64,000 nucleotides of DNA from Piper betle (taxonomy: Eukaryota; Streptophyta; Magnoliopsida; Piperales; Piperaceae). Position 1 is the stretch's first letter; every line of letters starts with the position of its first letter. The stretch is taken from NCBI GenBank assembly GCA_033002965.1, contig JAURVB010009645.1:1-64000 (forward strand), given 5' to 3'. The translations under genes were made by a program, and so were the position numbers. Of the stretch, positions 24,992 through 37,154 are shown piece after piece. Below the pieces are notes generated by a model. The model was not told the origin of the DNA, searched no databases, and saw only the letters and a list, made by a program, of their open reading frames with translations.

Positions 24992-27223
24992 ATGAATGAT
25001 AATCTGATGGAGAAAGTTAGTGCCTTTGGCCAGCTCCTGAAGATTAGTGGGGCGGAGGTGAGCCGGAAGATGTCTGCCGGTATGACTTCTATGACCGTCA
25101 AGGTGAAAGAGCTGTTTCAGGGTCAGAACCCTGCTGATAAGATTGTCGAGGATGCAACCTCAGAGAACTTGGAAGAGCCTGACTGGTCTGCTAACTTGGA
25201 AGTATGTGACATGATCAACAGTGAGAAAGTCAACAGCATTGAGCTGATCCGTGCCATCAAGAGGCGGATGATGATGAATTATCCAAGAGTGCAGTACCTG
25301 GTCCTAGTTTTGCTTGAAACATGTGTGAAGAACTGTGAGAAGGCATTCTCTGATGCTGCTGGAGAATGTGTCCTGGATGAGATGGTCAAATTGATCGATG
25401 ATCCTCAGACTATTGTCAATAATCGAAACAAAGCTCTTATGTTGATTGAATCATGGGGTGAATCTGCGGATGAACTCCGGTATCTACCAGTTTATGAGCA
25501 AACATACAAGGTGACCAGTGGAAGTTTCTGTATATGGCTTTTTTTAACTGTCCAAAGCGATTAAAAATTAAACTTTTTTCTTGTTTGTTCCAGAGTTTGA
25601 AATCCAGAGGTATTCAATTTCCAGGACGTGACAGTGAGAGTCTAGCCCCTATTTTTACTCCACCTCGTTCAGTTTCAGAATCTGGGACAAGTTTGGTGGC
25701 TGCCCAACAAACTCGCCAGGATGATGTCCCTCAGAGTTTTAGTCCGGAGCAAACAAAGGAAGCACTTGATGTTGCACACAACAGTGTGGAGCTCCTTGCC
25801 ACTGTCTTGACTTCTTCACCACATCAAGATGCTTTGAAGGTGATCCTACTTGACTTGTACTTCTATAAGTACTGTGAACTGTTTCAATGCTCATCTATAT
25901 TTGTTCAATTTTGCAAAGTGTGTAGTCTCAACAACTTGTAGCGAAGTTCTGTTCCATACGGTGGATAGGTTTTCAGGGGACACATATTCATAATCTTGTT
26001 TTTCCTTTTATCTAGGTTACGCCTGCTTTAACTTGGGCAAATTTGCACCATTAGCTTTTTAATCTTAAAACTCCAACAATGACCTTTTTTTTCTTTCTAT
26101 TCAGCTATTTTGGTAATGCATATATCATTGGAGTTTTTATTGTTTTTGTATAACTAAATGTGTAATTAGGCATAGGGTCAAGTATTCATGTTATTGCAAT
26201 TCATGCCATACATATGACTTTTATAAAAAAAAAATCGTCAAAGGTTTATATCTATTAAATGGGTCTTGTTTTGTCATTTACCAGTTGTGAGATTTAATTG
26301 ATGGTTAAAGTCGTGTGGTCAGTGTAGGCCGTGGTGGGATAGGAGGACATTGACGATGTTATGCTATGGTTTGCATTTTGATGGTCATGATCTTTACAAC
26401 AATCTTGGTTAAAGATCAAGAAAGCCATAGACTTTGACCATGTCCTCTATGTTTTTGTCAATCACTGCCAATGAGGAGTGAAATACATTCCTATTTTCTG
26501 GACAAAACTGTGATATCGAGTCAAAATCTTTGTAACTATGATATTTCTCATTTCTCTCTCTCTTTTCTTTAAAGAAAATCTTCATTAGAATGATTATTAC
26601 TGATTGTCACATCAGCTTCTTTTAGATGTGGTAGCATGTTTTGATTAAAGGCCAACGTATCCCAGTTGTCTTCCTGTTGCCTTTGTTTGTCTGAAACATA
26701 TTTGAACAACATAGTAATATATCTTGTGGAAGTTGATCGAAATTTTGATTAAGGAACTTTGCTGGCAGAGTTGTTTTCTCATTGTATGACTATCTTTATT
26801 TCACAGGATGACTTGACTGCAACACTATTGCAACAATGCCGCCAATCCCAATTTACTATCCAACGGATTATTGAAACTGCAGGTGATAATGAGGTTTTGC
26901 TTATAGAGTCCTTGAATGTAAACGATGAAATCCAGAAGGTGCTTTCAAAATACGAAGAAATAAAAGCTAATTTCGAGAAGAAAGATTTAGTGCCTTCTGC
27001 TCCTGAGCCGGCCTTGATACCTGTGGCTGTCGAACCAGCTGAGTCGCCTCGTGGAGGTAAAGAAGAAGCTTTGATCAGACAATCAGCAGGCTCTCCTGCA
27101 CGTGGAGCGGAAGATGGCTACTTGAACGACCTTGATGAAATGATCTTTGGTAAAAAAGGTAGCTCATCAGATGGACATACCACAAAGAAGCAGCAACATA
27201 AAGATGATCTATTTACTTTTTGA
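24992..27223 (+). CDS. TOL: TOM1-like (TOL) VHS-GAT ubiquitin receptor
   Basis: Endosomal sorting protein of the plant TOM1-LIKE family, which binds ubiquitinated membrane cargo and passes it to the ESCRT pathway for vacuolar degradation. Exons 24992-25510, 25594-25839 and 26807-27223 are all in phase 0 and give 393 aa without interruption. The N-terminus MNDNLMEKVSAFGQLLK is typical of the family. The VHS domain spans about residues 47-173 (SENLEEPDWSANLEVCDMIN, then YPRVQYLVLVLLETCVKNC). The GAT domain spans about 212-308 (SFSPEQTKEALDVAHNSVEL, then LLQQCRQSQFTIQRIIE). The C-terminus is short and acidic (LNDLDEMIFG), ending KDDLFTF. Members differ in tail length; this is a short-tail type like TOL1/TOL2. 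It lies between the two SRO copies, with no sign of co-regulation. Confidence 0.94.
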
Positions 27224-30200
27224 GTTTTCGTCTTACCCAGTACTATAGAAACTTGATTTTATTGCGGTGGATATCAAATTTGAATGGCGACCCACCAATG
27301 GCTGGGACAGTATCTTTAAATGGTTCCTCGGCTGGCACAAGAAGCAACAAAACATCTGTAACTTTGTGTTTTTTTACATGATTCTTATAGATTATTGACC
27401 ACCTGGTACGTGACCCAGCGTGATTTTAGTTTGAACAAATTCAATGTTCTGGTACTTGGGTGCTGTTTTGATTTCTTCAAGATATAACACATGGTAACTT
27501 TTTCAGAGGAAAAAGAATATGTTCTTCCTTGCCATGATGCGGTTGGCCCAAGACTCCAATACCTATCATCGAAGATGGATCTGATATATTGCACATGACC
27601 ATACAGACACGAGTTTCACTATAGTACATGAAGTACCAGAATCAATGAAAAAGGTTTGTGCTCTCTGTTCTCAGGTACAGTTTGCTACAGTTAAATACCC
27701 ATACCATGTCGTCCACAAGCAAGGCAGGCTAGATTCTGTTCCATCTATGTTCAAATATCATTGTGTGTCTATCCAATACTCTTATCTTTGTGGCTCATGT
27801 GCGAGGAAAAAATATATCTTTTTTTAGTGTTTGAAGGTTGGAGAAATGTATCTATTTATATATAGTTGTATGCATTTGGGTCAATATTATATAAGACCCA
27901 CTTGTTTCCCGGTCAAAGTTGATATAATTTTTTATGTCGGCTTGATTAAATTTTGGGGCCATTTAGAATTTGGATAAGGAGAAACATTTTATCTGAAAGG
28001 GGACCATTTATGCTAGCCTCTATTTATTGTCCTCAGAAGAGAAGGGGTGAGGTATAATTTAGATCTTAATACTATTTTAATTTGAACCTGATTTTTAATT
28101 CGAAAATTTTCAAAAACCATGTCTTTATTGAAAATCAAGGTTATTTAATTAAACATCGATAATGAAAAATATCTTAAATGTTTAATAAAATATTTTATTT
28201 ATAATTTTAAATTTTAAAATATAGTTAAATCTCATTCGACTCGGTTGAATCATGTATGCTCCATATTGGCTAAAAACCCGATATTATAATTGGTATGATA
28301 TTTAAAAAATTTTGAGGGTTAGTATTAAAAGTGCTTCTAGAAAAAAAATTATTAGGTTATAGAGTGGGAGTGATGCATATCGGAAGATGATCACCTTGTG
28401 GTTATTTTAAGAGGACAATTGATGCTATTCCTAGTGCAACTCTGGAAGAAAAAGAGAGAAAATTATGTTATCGTAATCATCGTCTAATTTTCGTTGATAG
28501 AGTACCCATCTTTAGGTGGAAGAAGGCAGTAGCCAACTTAATTAGATTAGATCGAACGTTTATCTCTTGTTTATGACTTTACGCAAAAGTAACAGGCAAC
28601 GTTTTAATGGCTACTAAGTAGGTATAAGTAGGGCATGACCTCTACCTAATAAAGCAAGATCATAATTCAGATAAAGCTCATTAAATTCTTATTATAACTT
28701 TTAAAGTATCTTTTTGTTATGCTTACGACCGCAGAGCATTTTTTTGTTGTTGCTATCGCGGTGAGAAAAATAAAGAAATGATAAATTTTTGCTAAATACT
28801 CTCACCTTATTTTTTATCTTTTCTTGCTTTTTTTACCACCAGGCAGGCAGGCACTCACGAAATATTAAGGGCCTCAATCGTAACCCAAATCTGAATATGG
28901 ACCTCTACATGGATATTGGTTTAAGTAGATATGGACCTCTATACGTAAATCTTAAATCCGATCCGAATGTGACCTATTTATATATACTCTGAAAATAATT
29001 TTGGATTGGATTTGGGTTTATACTTTTTGGATATATAATATATTTGAAATATTCATATAAAAAATGGATCAAGGGTGATCCGATCAATATCCGCTCCAAA
29101 TATGTAATATTTATAAAATTATATATTACAAATATTGACAAAAATATTTTTTAATTATTTTTTCAATTTTATATTAAATTTATATTATCTATATTATTTT
29201 AATTAATCAAGTTGGATTTAAATCGGTTAAGAGTTTTGCAAATTCAGATTGAGTATGGATATAATAAATAAAATATATATAATCTTCGAATTCATGTCAA
29301 GATTCAAATTTTTATATTCAGATTTTTGAATTTAGATCAGACATAAATATAGTCATATCTGAACTATATTATACTTATACCTATCTCTAAATATATATAA
29401 TTATAAATAATAAAATTTTAGGTACCCAGACCGGACCGCAAAGAAATATTATGCAAGCTGAAACTACTCTCGCCTGCATCATAAAAAACTAAGATAGGAT
29501 TTCTACACTAGCCAAAAAAATTGACCACTTTATATGATTCCGGGAAACACCTCGAATCTATATTGTGACATGGGTGACAGTTAATATATGACCACCTTAT
29601 AAACATTGTACTCACCCTACTCCTGTCTTATCTTCGTTTATTTTTGTATATATGTTAGCCTCGTAATTGAGAATCACAGATCAGGTCCCTAAGCCTCTTC
29701 TCCCTATTTTCTTCACTCTAGGATAGGCTTCCCTCGTATTGGGCCAAGTTTCATCTCACCCAAACATTGTTTATTCCCAAGGAAACTAAAAAACTTTTGA
29801 AAAAATTGAAAATTAGATGTGATGGTTATAGTTTTTCTCGAAATTTTGTTGGGAGCATGAGCATGCTATTGAGAGGGTTTTGCTGGCTCAACCATGTTCA
29901 ATTCTGCCAAGGATATAAATATAAATTAAAATTTGATTCAAACTCAAAAGAAAAAATATTGGGTCTTAGTCTATTTGACTTGAAGCTTAATAGGTTAAAT
30001 TTTAAAATATTTATATTAGATTCCCCCTAAAACTATATTACAAAAGTAATAAAAGAGTAAATATTTGTAATAGTTTTTAATGTGTTTAACTTCATTTTAG
30101 AGATTGTATTATTAGAAGTGAGGCATTTATTTATTTAAAAAATAAAGTAAAAAATAATGTCGATAACAAAGCAAAACTTAAATTAGCTCAATTATGAAAA

Positions 30201-32631
30201 CGAGCAGGCAGATAATTGAGATAATCAAACCTTTGTTCGATTCACTCTAAGAACCGCCCTACTTTTCAATCTTCAAGAAATATGATCAAAATTAAAGTCA
30301 ACTATTTAGATATGATTTGCTATATTCCATTTTACACCCCATTATTTGAGCATAGCTCCAAAATTGATATTAAAATTCAAGGTAATTAAACTTAACGACA
30401 AGACAGGGGCATGGTTTTGGATGGTCTTAATTAAAATATTTGGTCCATATTACACCAATTTACTTGTTGCCTCATTGCCTGGTATTTCGAATCTTTGGTT
30501 AGCCAATGTCTCAAATCAAGTATACAAATACATTCAACATTGGGAGTATTGGACCATAGATTTGCAGCATCTATTAAAAAAAATGTTTACATTGGACACC
30601 TCATACAATAGTAGCTGAGGTTTATATTGGTCCCATGTCAAAATGTATAGTGTAGATGTTATCTTGATTCTTCAAATAATTATCGACAATATAATTTGAT
30701 TGTGATATATCACTTTATTGAATAATAGCAAGCCCTTGCACTGTCATATTAAATAGTTGCACTAATAGTAGTCATTGAATTTAATAATTATTAAACTGTC
30801 TCAATTTGTACACTCTATATACATATCTCCGTTTTTTATTTTTGAACTCTTTTATTTGTATCTTTGTTCCCTTAATTATTCCCCTTTTCCTTTGTATCTG
30901 GGCTTTAAGTTTTTCATTGTTTTTTGCCCAAATAGAAAGACATTTTTCATTTTATACTTGATTATTTTACTTACTGATCACTTTGTTGGGAAAAAAAGGT
31001 CGTCAAAATATAATTATTTAAATTGATATAATAAGTTTTACAACTTAAAATTCACTGATAAAACTTAAAAGACATGCTTTTTGTCGTGACTATTTTGTCA
31101 TGCATGCAAGCAACCGCGACAAAACAAAATAGTTGCTTCCCCTGAAAAAATAGTCACGGTTTTTGCCACGGTCATGGAAAAAAATTAATCAATTTGCATA
31201 TATTATAATATTCTAAAAGTTACATCATCTTTCTTTCATAAGATACATATTGCCCAATATTTTCTTAATTAGCCAAGGGTATAGAAATGGAATCCATAAC
31301 TACCACTTGTAAACTAAATCTATCTTATGAACATTTAGTTAATGATATATAGGGCAACACAAAAATATTTCAGAAGAAGCACTTAATTTAGTTGAATAAT
31401 TCATTTTAATAAGAAATTATAGATATATAATTATAAATTTAGAATTATTATTTACATATCAATGTACTCCATTGCGGTAAAAAATAGTCCCATTTTAATC
31501 AAAATAAAAAATAATTTCATTTTTAACATTTGGGATTATTGTAATACTTAAAACTTTATCATCAGTCAAAAATATAAATTATAATTTTTTTCCACGTACG
31601 TACGTAACATTTGAGGGTGTCAGAGACATAGCTTTTGTAATTTTTGTATAAATTCGTAAAAAAAGATTGTAATCTCCGAGAAGCAAAATCATAAGTCTGT
31701 TCGTAAAATAGTTACAATTTAATTAAGAGAAAAGTAAATTAATATTCACAATTCATAGATAATAAATATAAAATTGTGTCCAACCCACAAAAGAATATAT
31801 TTGTTATATCAATGGTAACTATTCTAATAATTAAATCCTTAAGCCATTAATTTTAAAATTATTTAATTATAAAATAAAATCATTTTTAATTATATAGCTA
31901 TGATAATTTAATTCAACATAACAAACCATGAAAATATCCACTTTTATTGGAAAACAAAAAAAAGCTTGAAATGTGTGGTGAGTTGAGGGCTTCCCAACTC
32001 ATGAGAACTCAAAGAAGGGGATGAGTTGAGTTTTATTCCAAAACACGCATGCGGCGGTCACGTGCGCCACAGGCGGACAAAATCCGCCATGAAGAACCCC
32101 TGCCATTGCCATTGCATTGCCATTGCTGAGTTTGAGCTCTCATCCTTCTCTCTCTCTCTTCATCCCATGCCATTACCATCCCATCTACCTCCTACCACCT
32201 TTCCCTCTTCTTCTTCTTCTTCTTCCGATCTCTAGCAGCCACTCTGGAGAACAAAATACTACTCCCAATGGCAGAAGAATGAGAAGGGCCACAACAACCA
32301 AGAAAGCACAAGAAACCTTCCCATGCATGATATGCACCACCCTGACTCAAAGCTAGCTCACTTGTCACTCTCCCCACCGTGCTCTTCCTCCCAGGAGTTT
32401 GTGCTCTGTGACATCTCTTTCGCCCACCACCTCTGTTGGGCGGTCCACAGATTCTCAGATAGATTGTCAGATAGTGATGCCTTTGCTTTGAAAGCTACAC
32501 CCTTTTCCGCTTCTACTCGCTCTCTTTGTCATTTGCATAGTGCATAAACACTTGTTCTTGTGCTTGTTTATTTGGGTTTTTTTATCATGATGAAGCAATG
32601 AGGTTTGAGCTGGTTGGCGTTGCTGGGGGAC
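27224..32631. other. TOL 3' region, intergenic DNA and ABHD17-like 5' leader
   Basis: About 27224-27850 may be the TOL 3' untranslated region. From 28 to 32 kb the DNA is AT-rich with no supportable gene. Stretches at 28870-29430 carry GATCCGAAT/GATCAGA-type motifs seen again in the fold-back element near 43-44 kb, so they are likely relics of that family. From about 32040 GC content rises, with CT and TTC repeats (32145-32160, 32208-32225) typical of a leader upstream of the ATG at 32632. Confidence 0.45.
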
Positions 32632-35600
32632 ATGGTTTGCTGCTTCTCCAGCTTGGCGTCCAAGTTCGCCTTCTTCCCCCGGATCCGCCCACCTACACCA
32701 TCAAGGAGGAGGGGGTGGGAGGGTGGTGGTCGCCGGACTCCCCGCGACAGCTCCATGGATGTCCTCCTCCTTGACACCAAGCATGGCAGCAAAGTCGTCG
32801 CCTTTTACCTCAAGAACCCGTTTGCTAGGCTCACCGTCCTCTACTCCCATGGCAACGCAGCGGATCTCGGCCAGCTCTATGATCTTTTTCTGCAGCTCAA
32901 GGTTAACCTCAGAGTTAATGTCATGGGGTGAGCCTCTCGAGTATTCCGTTAAGAGATCTTTGTACAGTGTTTGTATAGAGTATAGACTTTTACCGCTTCA
33001 TGCATCTTTTTTCTTTCTCTTCTTTTTGATCTGATTCTATCATTTTCAATAATATTTCGCAACACCTCTTTGAGTTTACTCTTTGAAAATCTGTGTTGTT
33101 TGAATCATTACTTATATGTCTTTTTGTGAGATTGTTTTCATATTCTATCTCGTTGCCTCCCCTACTGATTGAGCTGGTATCTTTGTTTTTTAGTGTGTCT
33201 TTTTTCATGAGTGTGTTTTATCCTCTCCCACAATATTCAATGTTTGTTCTTCACTGCGATAACAACGGGACGACATTTTCAACCGTAGCGACTTTTCGAT
33301 CACGAAGGCACCAACTTTCTCTCTTTTGTACTTCTTTCGGCCATTTGGGCATCTACTTTTTCCATTGGTTAGAACGAGATTTTGATCTCTTATTTGTGCT
33401 TTTTGAACTGGTAATTGATTGATTGTGGACAAACATGGATAACCCAGTAATTTTATGATGGTAATTTTGGGTGTTTGTTAATTCATGTAATACGCATAGT
33501 CAGCTTGAAAGAGTGGGACTGTTCTATTATTAGAAGTGTTCTCCTTCTCACACCTTCGTATGGTTTTTAATTTTTTTTACTGACTGTTATATTTATTCTA
33601 ACCCAGTAATTTATGATGGTAATTTTGAGCACAATAAGGTTGAAACTAAGAAACTGTTCTAGTATTTGAAATTTCTCCTCCCTCAAGCTAATAATGTATT
33701 TATTTTTTATTTTTTAAATTTACAGTTACGATTACTCTGGATATGGAGCTTCTACTGGTAAGGTATAAAATCGATTTTGAAGCTTGCAATTGCTTAGGAT
33801 GTTGTCGTAATTCTCAGATAAATTACATGGAAATTTGAAGATCTTACTATGAACTAATACCCTTTCCTTGTTTGGTCAGCCCAGTGAAAATCACACATAT
33901 TCAGACATAGAAGCTGTTTACGAGTGCCTTGAGACTCAATATGGCATTTCTCAAGAGGACATAATTTTATATGGACAGTCTGTTGGCAGTGGACCAACAT
34001 TGCACTTGGCAGCTAAGTTGCCGAGGCTCAGATCTGTTATTCTACATAGTGCCATACTATCCGGCCTTAGAGTGCTTTGCCATGGGAAGAGTAACTTCTG
34101 CTTTGACATCTACAATGTGAGCTCCTTCATATTAATCATCTTCTGCTGATCTTGTGATTTAATCTTCCATTGGGGATGGAGAATTGTAGTTTTCTCATCA
34201 GTTTTGTTGTGAATTTGGCTGATGGATATGACTCTTGCTTGCAGAATGTCAAGAAAATTAAGAAAGTGAAGTGTCCAGTGCTTGTAATTCATGTGAGTAC
34301 TTTTTATGCAATTTCTTAAGCTGTCAAATTATCTAGTTACCATTTCTGAATATGTTTTATAAGAGGCAATAAATATTGTTTATGGTAAAACTACACTCTT
34401 AAGTTAGCTTCTTGATGCATTTCTTGCTTCCTTTTATATCTTCATTTTACATGTGTTTCATTGGGTAATTTTTATCAGTCTTGAATGTATCCGTTGTACG
34501 CTACACTTATTCTGGTATCGATTGACATTCCATTTACAAAAAAGTTGTCTGTGTTGATTATCAATGTGATTCAAAATAGTTATTCTAATGTATGTGCCTG
34601 ACGATTGATGTTCCTTCTAATTTCTGATACCATGCCATTCAGTGGCAGCTAAAACCGGAAAAAAGGTACCAAATGGTTGTCTTGAAAATTATGGATATGC
34701 TTGTAGATCTTTCAAGAAATTGATGTTTTCAGTATATTGATTTCTCTTGGGAGATCGAACCTTTGTGAATATGTTGCTTATGAGATACTATTTTAATATT
34801 TTTTTCTTCATGAAAATATATGAACAGGGCACTGATGATGATGTTGTACATTGCTATCATGGAAAAGGATTATGGAAACTGGCAAGAGAACCATATGAAC
34901 CATTGTGGATCCATGGAGGTGGCCACAGCAACTTGGAGCTGTTCCCTGAGTACATTCGACATCTGAGCCGGTTCATCCTCGAAATGGAAATGATTACAAC
35001 AGCCACCTACCTTAAGAAGTGGCAAGCACAACTTGCATCTGCTGGCACTGCAGTGGATACAAGATGCTGTAGTGAAAACACTTGCGGCTGTTCAAAATGC
35101 ATCCAAATGTGCCCTGATTTTACTAATGCAGTTAAAGCATGCTGTTTATGTGGACTCTGCTCTCAATGTTTCAAGTGTCTCAAGTGCAACGAGTGCTTCA
35201 AGTGTTCCAAGTGCGTTGATTGCAATTGTTTCACGTGCACTGACTGCAAATGTTCCGAGAACTTTAAATGCCTCACATGTTCCAATTGCAGCAAGCTCAC
35301 ATGTTTCAAAAATTTCAAGTGCTTCAAGTGTTCCAAGCACGCCAAGTGCAAGTGTTCAAAATGCTGTGACTGCAAATGTTCAAATATCTGCGCGTGCAAG
35401 TGCTTCAAGTGCTGTGAGTGCAAGTGTTTCAAGAACATTGACTGCTTCAAGTGTATCAACTGCTCCTCCGAGTGTTGCAAGTTCTGTGAGTGCAAGTGTT
35501 CAATGAATATCGATTGCATCAAGTGCACCAACTGCTGTGAGTGCAAGTGTTTCAAGAACTTGGACTGCGTCAATTGTTTCAAGGGATGTGAGTGCAAATG

Positions 35601-35778
35601 CTTTAAGAACTGCGAGTGCTTAACTTGTTTCAAATGCTGTGGGTGCTTCAACTGTTTCGAGAGTTGTGGGTGCTTCAATTGTTTCAAGAGTTGTGGATGC
35701 TTCAATTGTTTCAAGAGCTGCAAGTGTTCCAAGAACTTCATTTGCTTCAAGTGCTTTGAATGTTTCAAGTGTTTGTGA
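32632..35778 (+). CDS. ABHD17-like alpha/beta hydrolase with a giant cysteine-repeat tail
   Basis: Serine hydrolase of the ABHD17 type; animal members remove palmitate from membrane-anchored proteins, and the plant role is inferred. Exons: 32632-32927, 33726-33762, 33880-34116, 34245-34292, 34828-35778, giving 522 aa. The start is the ATG of [16 protein letters not shown]; the early cysteines fit lipid attachment to membranes. A TTG 27 bases upstream is not a credible start. The catalytic set is visible: [11 protein letters not shown] (oxyanion region), GQSVGSG (nucleophile Ser), GTDDDVV (Asp) and GGGHSNLE (His). Residues 286-522 form a tail with 78 Cys in 237 positions, built from CFKC, CSKC, CECKC and GCFNCFKSC units. 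Lys, Phe, Asn, Ser and Glu fill the gaps. The tail is in the same uninterrupted exon as the catalytic His. Related plant proteins can end in Cys-rich segments, but I cannot confirm one this long. Confidence 0.92.
35641..35721 (+). repeat. three tandem 27-bp coding repeats in the cysteine tail
   Basis: Three adjacent 27-bp units at 35641, 35668 and 35695 each encode GCFNCF(E/K)SC. They differ at only a few bases, so this part of the tail expanded recently. Confidence 0.9.
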
Positions 35779-37154
35779 CCATTGGTGATGTTGGTAGAGG
35801 GGATGCTACTGACTTTGATTTTATTGTATAGAGCTTGTTGATGTCACTAACCCTGTTGGATTGGAGGAGTTTATATGTTGATGGAGAGAATGCAAGTCAG
35901 TTGGATGATCGGTTCACTCTCTGCTATCAAAAAATTATTTCCATGATATGTTCCTGTATGATGTTTTAAGTCAAAAGAAAACTTGGTTTTTGCATCCAAA
36001 CAATTCTCATATACTCAATTTCCATCACCATCACAGAATAACCCATATCAAAACTGACTGCCCAAATATCCAACAAAAAAAATACCTTCTAACAAACTAC
36101 CGAATCCTTTAAAATAGAATACTGTTCTGTAAAATGTTATTAATTTCACTACAGATCATTCTTATTAGTTCAATCAGCGCATGCTTATTAGTTCAATCAG
36201 CACATCCAACCGCCGATCAATCCCATAGAAAAACACTTTCATAACCACAAGGACGATCAATTTCTTTTAAACTCCGTGATCCGGCATGCGGCTCCTAAAT
36301 AGTTATAGAATTTCATTAGATACTTGATTTGTCTCTTCAAAGACGTTCAACATAGAAAGAAAATACAACTGATGATTAATGGTTCCATTTTGCAGTCGAA
36401 GCCAATTTCAGTATTAGATGCAAAAACATGAAATATCCTTAGTACTTGAACCATAGTATTCCTCGCACAAAGCCAGGAAACCAAACTGCAAAATCAGCTA
36501 ATAAAGGAAGATAATTTATTTACTTGGAAACCAATCGGACCCACTAGAATCAAATAAAAGACTACATTGTTCTTCGTCTTGCACACATAAAATTCATCCA
36601 ACATTCATAGCAAACACCTTTTCAAGTCGACGGATATTTTACATGAATAACAGAAAGTAGAACACGGAAAACTCGTCGCTGTGGCACAGCTGCTGAAGAT
36701 CCTTTCCCACTCCCAGCAGTCAAAACTCTTTCCTATTCCACTTTCTGGGATGGTTCTCGCTAGGAAACTGAAGGCTAGAGTTCAAAAGAAAAGCCACAAT
36801 CAATGCACTGGCACGCATTAATTAACAAAAAATGGAGAATTGTTACAATAAAGAATAGTACGGGATCTGATAGTTCAACTGCTACAGCAGGACTCGTGAA
36901 CTGACTATTTATGCCCTTGTGTAGTCTCAAAATAGAAGAAGCCCAAAAGTGCGAGATGAAAGATATTTCGAAGAGCAACAAGAGAGTTATGATTATAGGT
37001 ATTAACTATTCAAATGGTACATGAACAAGCGAAGAGGTATCATTGGACCTTTTTTTAATCAACCAATTGAACAATTGATGAATGATATCCATATTATGTT
37101 TAGTAACCATGGCGAACCAATGCCGATATACAAGGACACAATAACAATATACAA
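35779..37154. other. intergenic region between ABHD17-like gene and SRO copy B
   Basis: The two genes converge here, so it should hold both 3' untranslated regions. A short direct repeat (CTTATTAGTTCAATCAGC) occurs twice near 36160-36200. No gene seen. Confidence 0.5.

Noticed and set aside
31080..31190. GTCGTGAC / GTCACGG motifs suggesting another CACTA-type element, with related wording near 50740-50940
   Set aside because: No CACTA termini or target-site duplication could be placed, so no element was called.
32605..32631. Upstream start of the ABHD17-like protein at 32605
   Set aside because: That codon is TTG. The first suitable ATG (32632) gives the expected Cys-containing N-terminus.
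35163..35768. Long minus-strand open frame (201 codons, Leu/Gln/His/Lys-rich) and a plus-strand Ser/Ala/Val-rich frame at 35033-35506
   Set aside because: Both are shadows of the Cys-repeat exon. The repeat period keeps other frames open, and neither has a domain or its own gene context.
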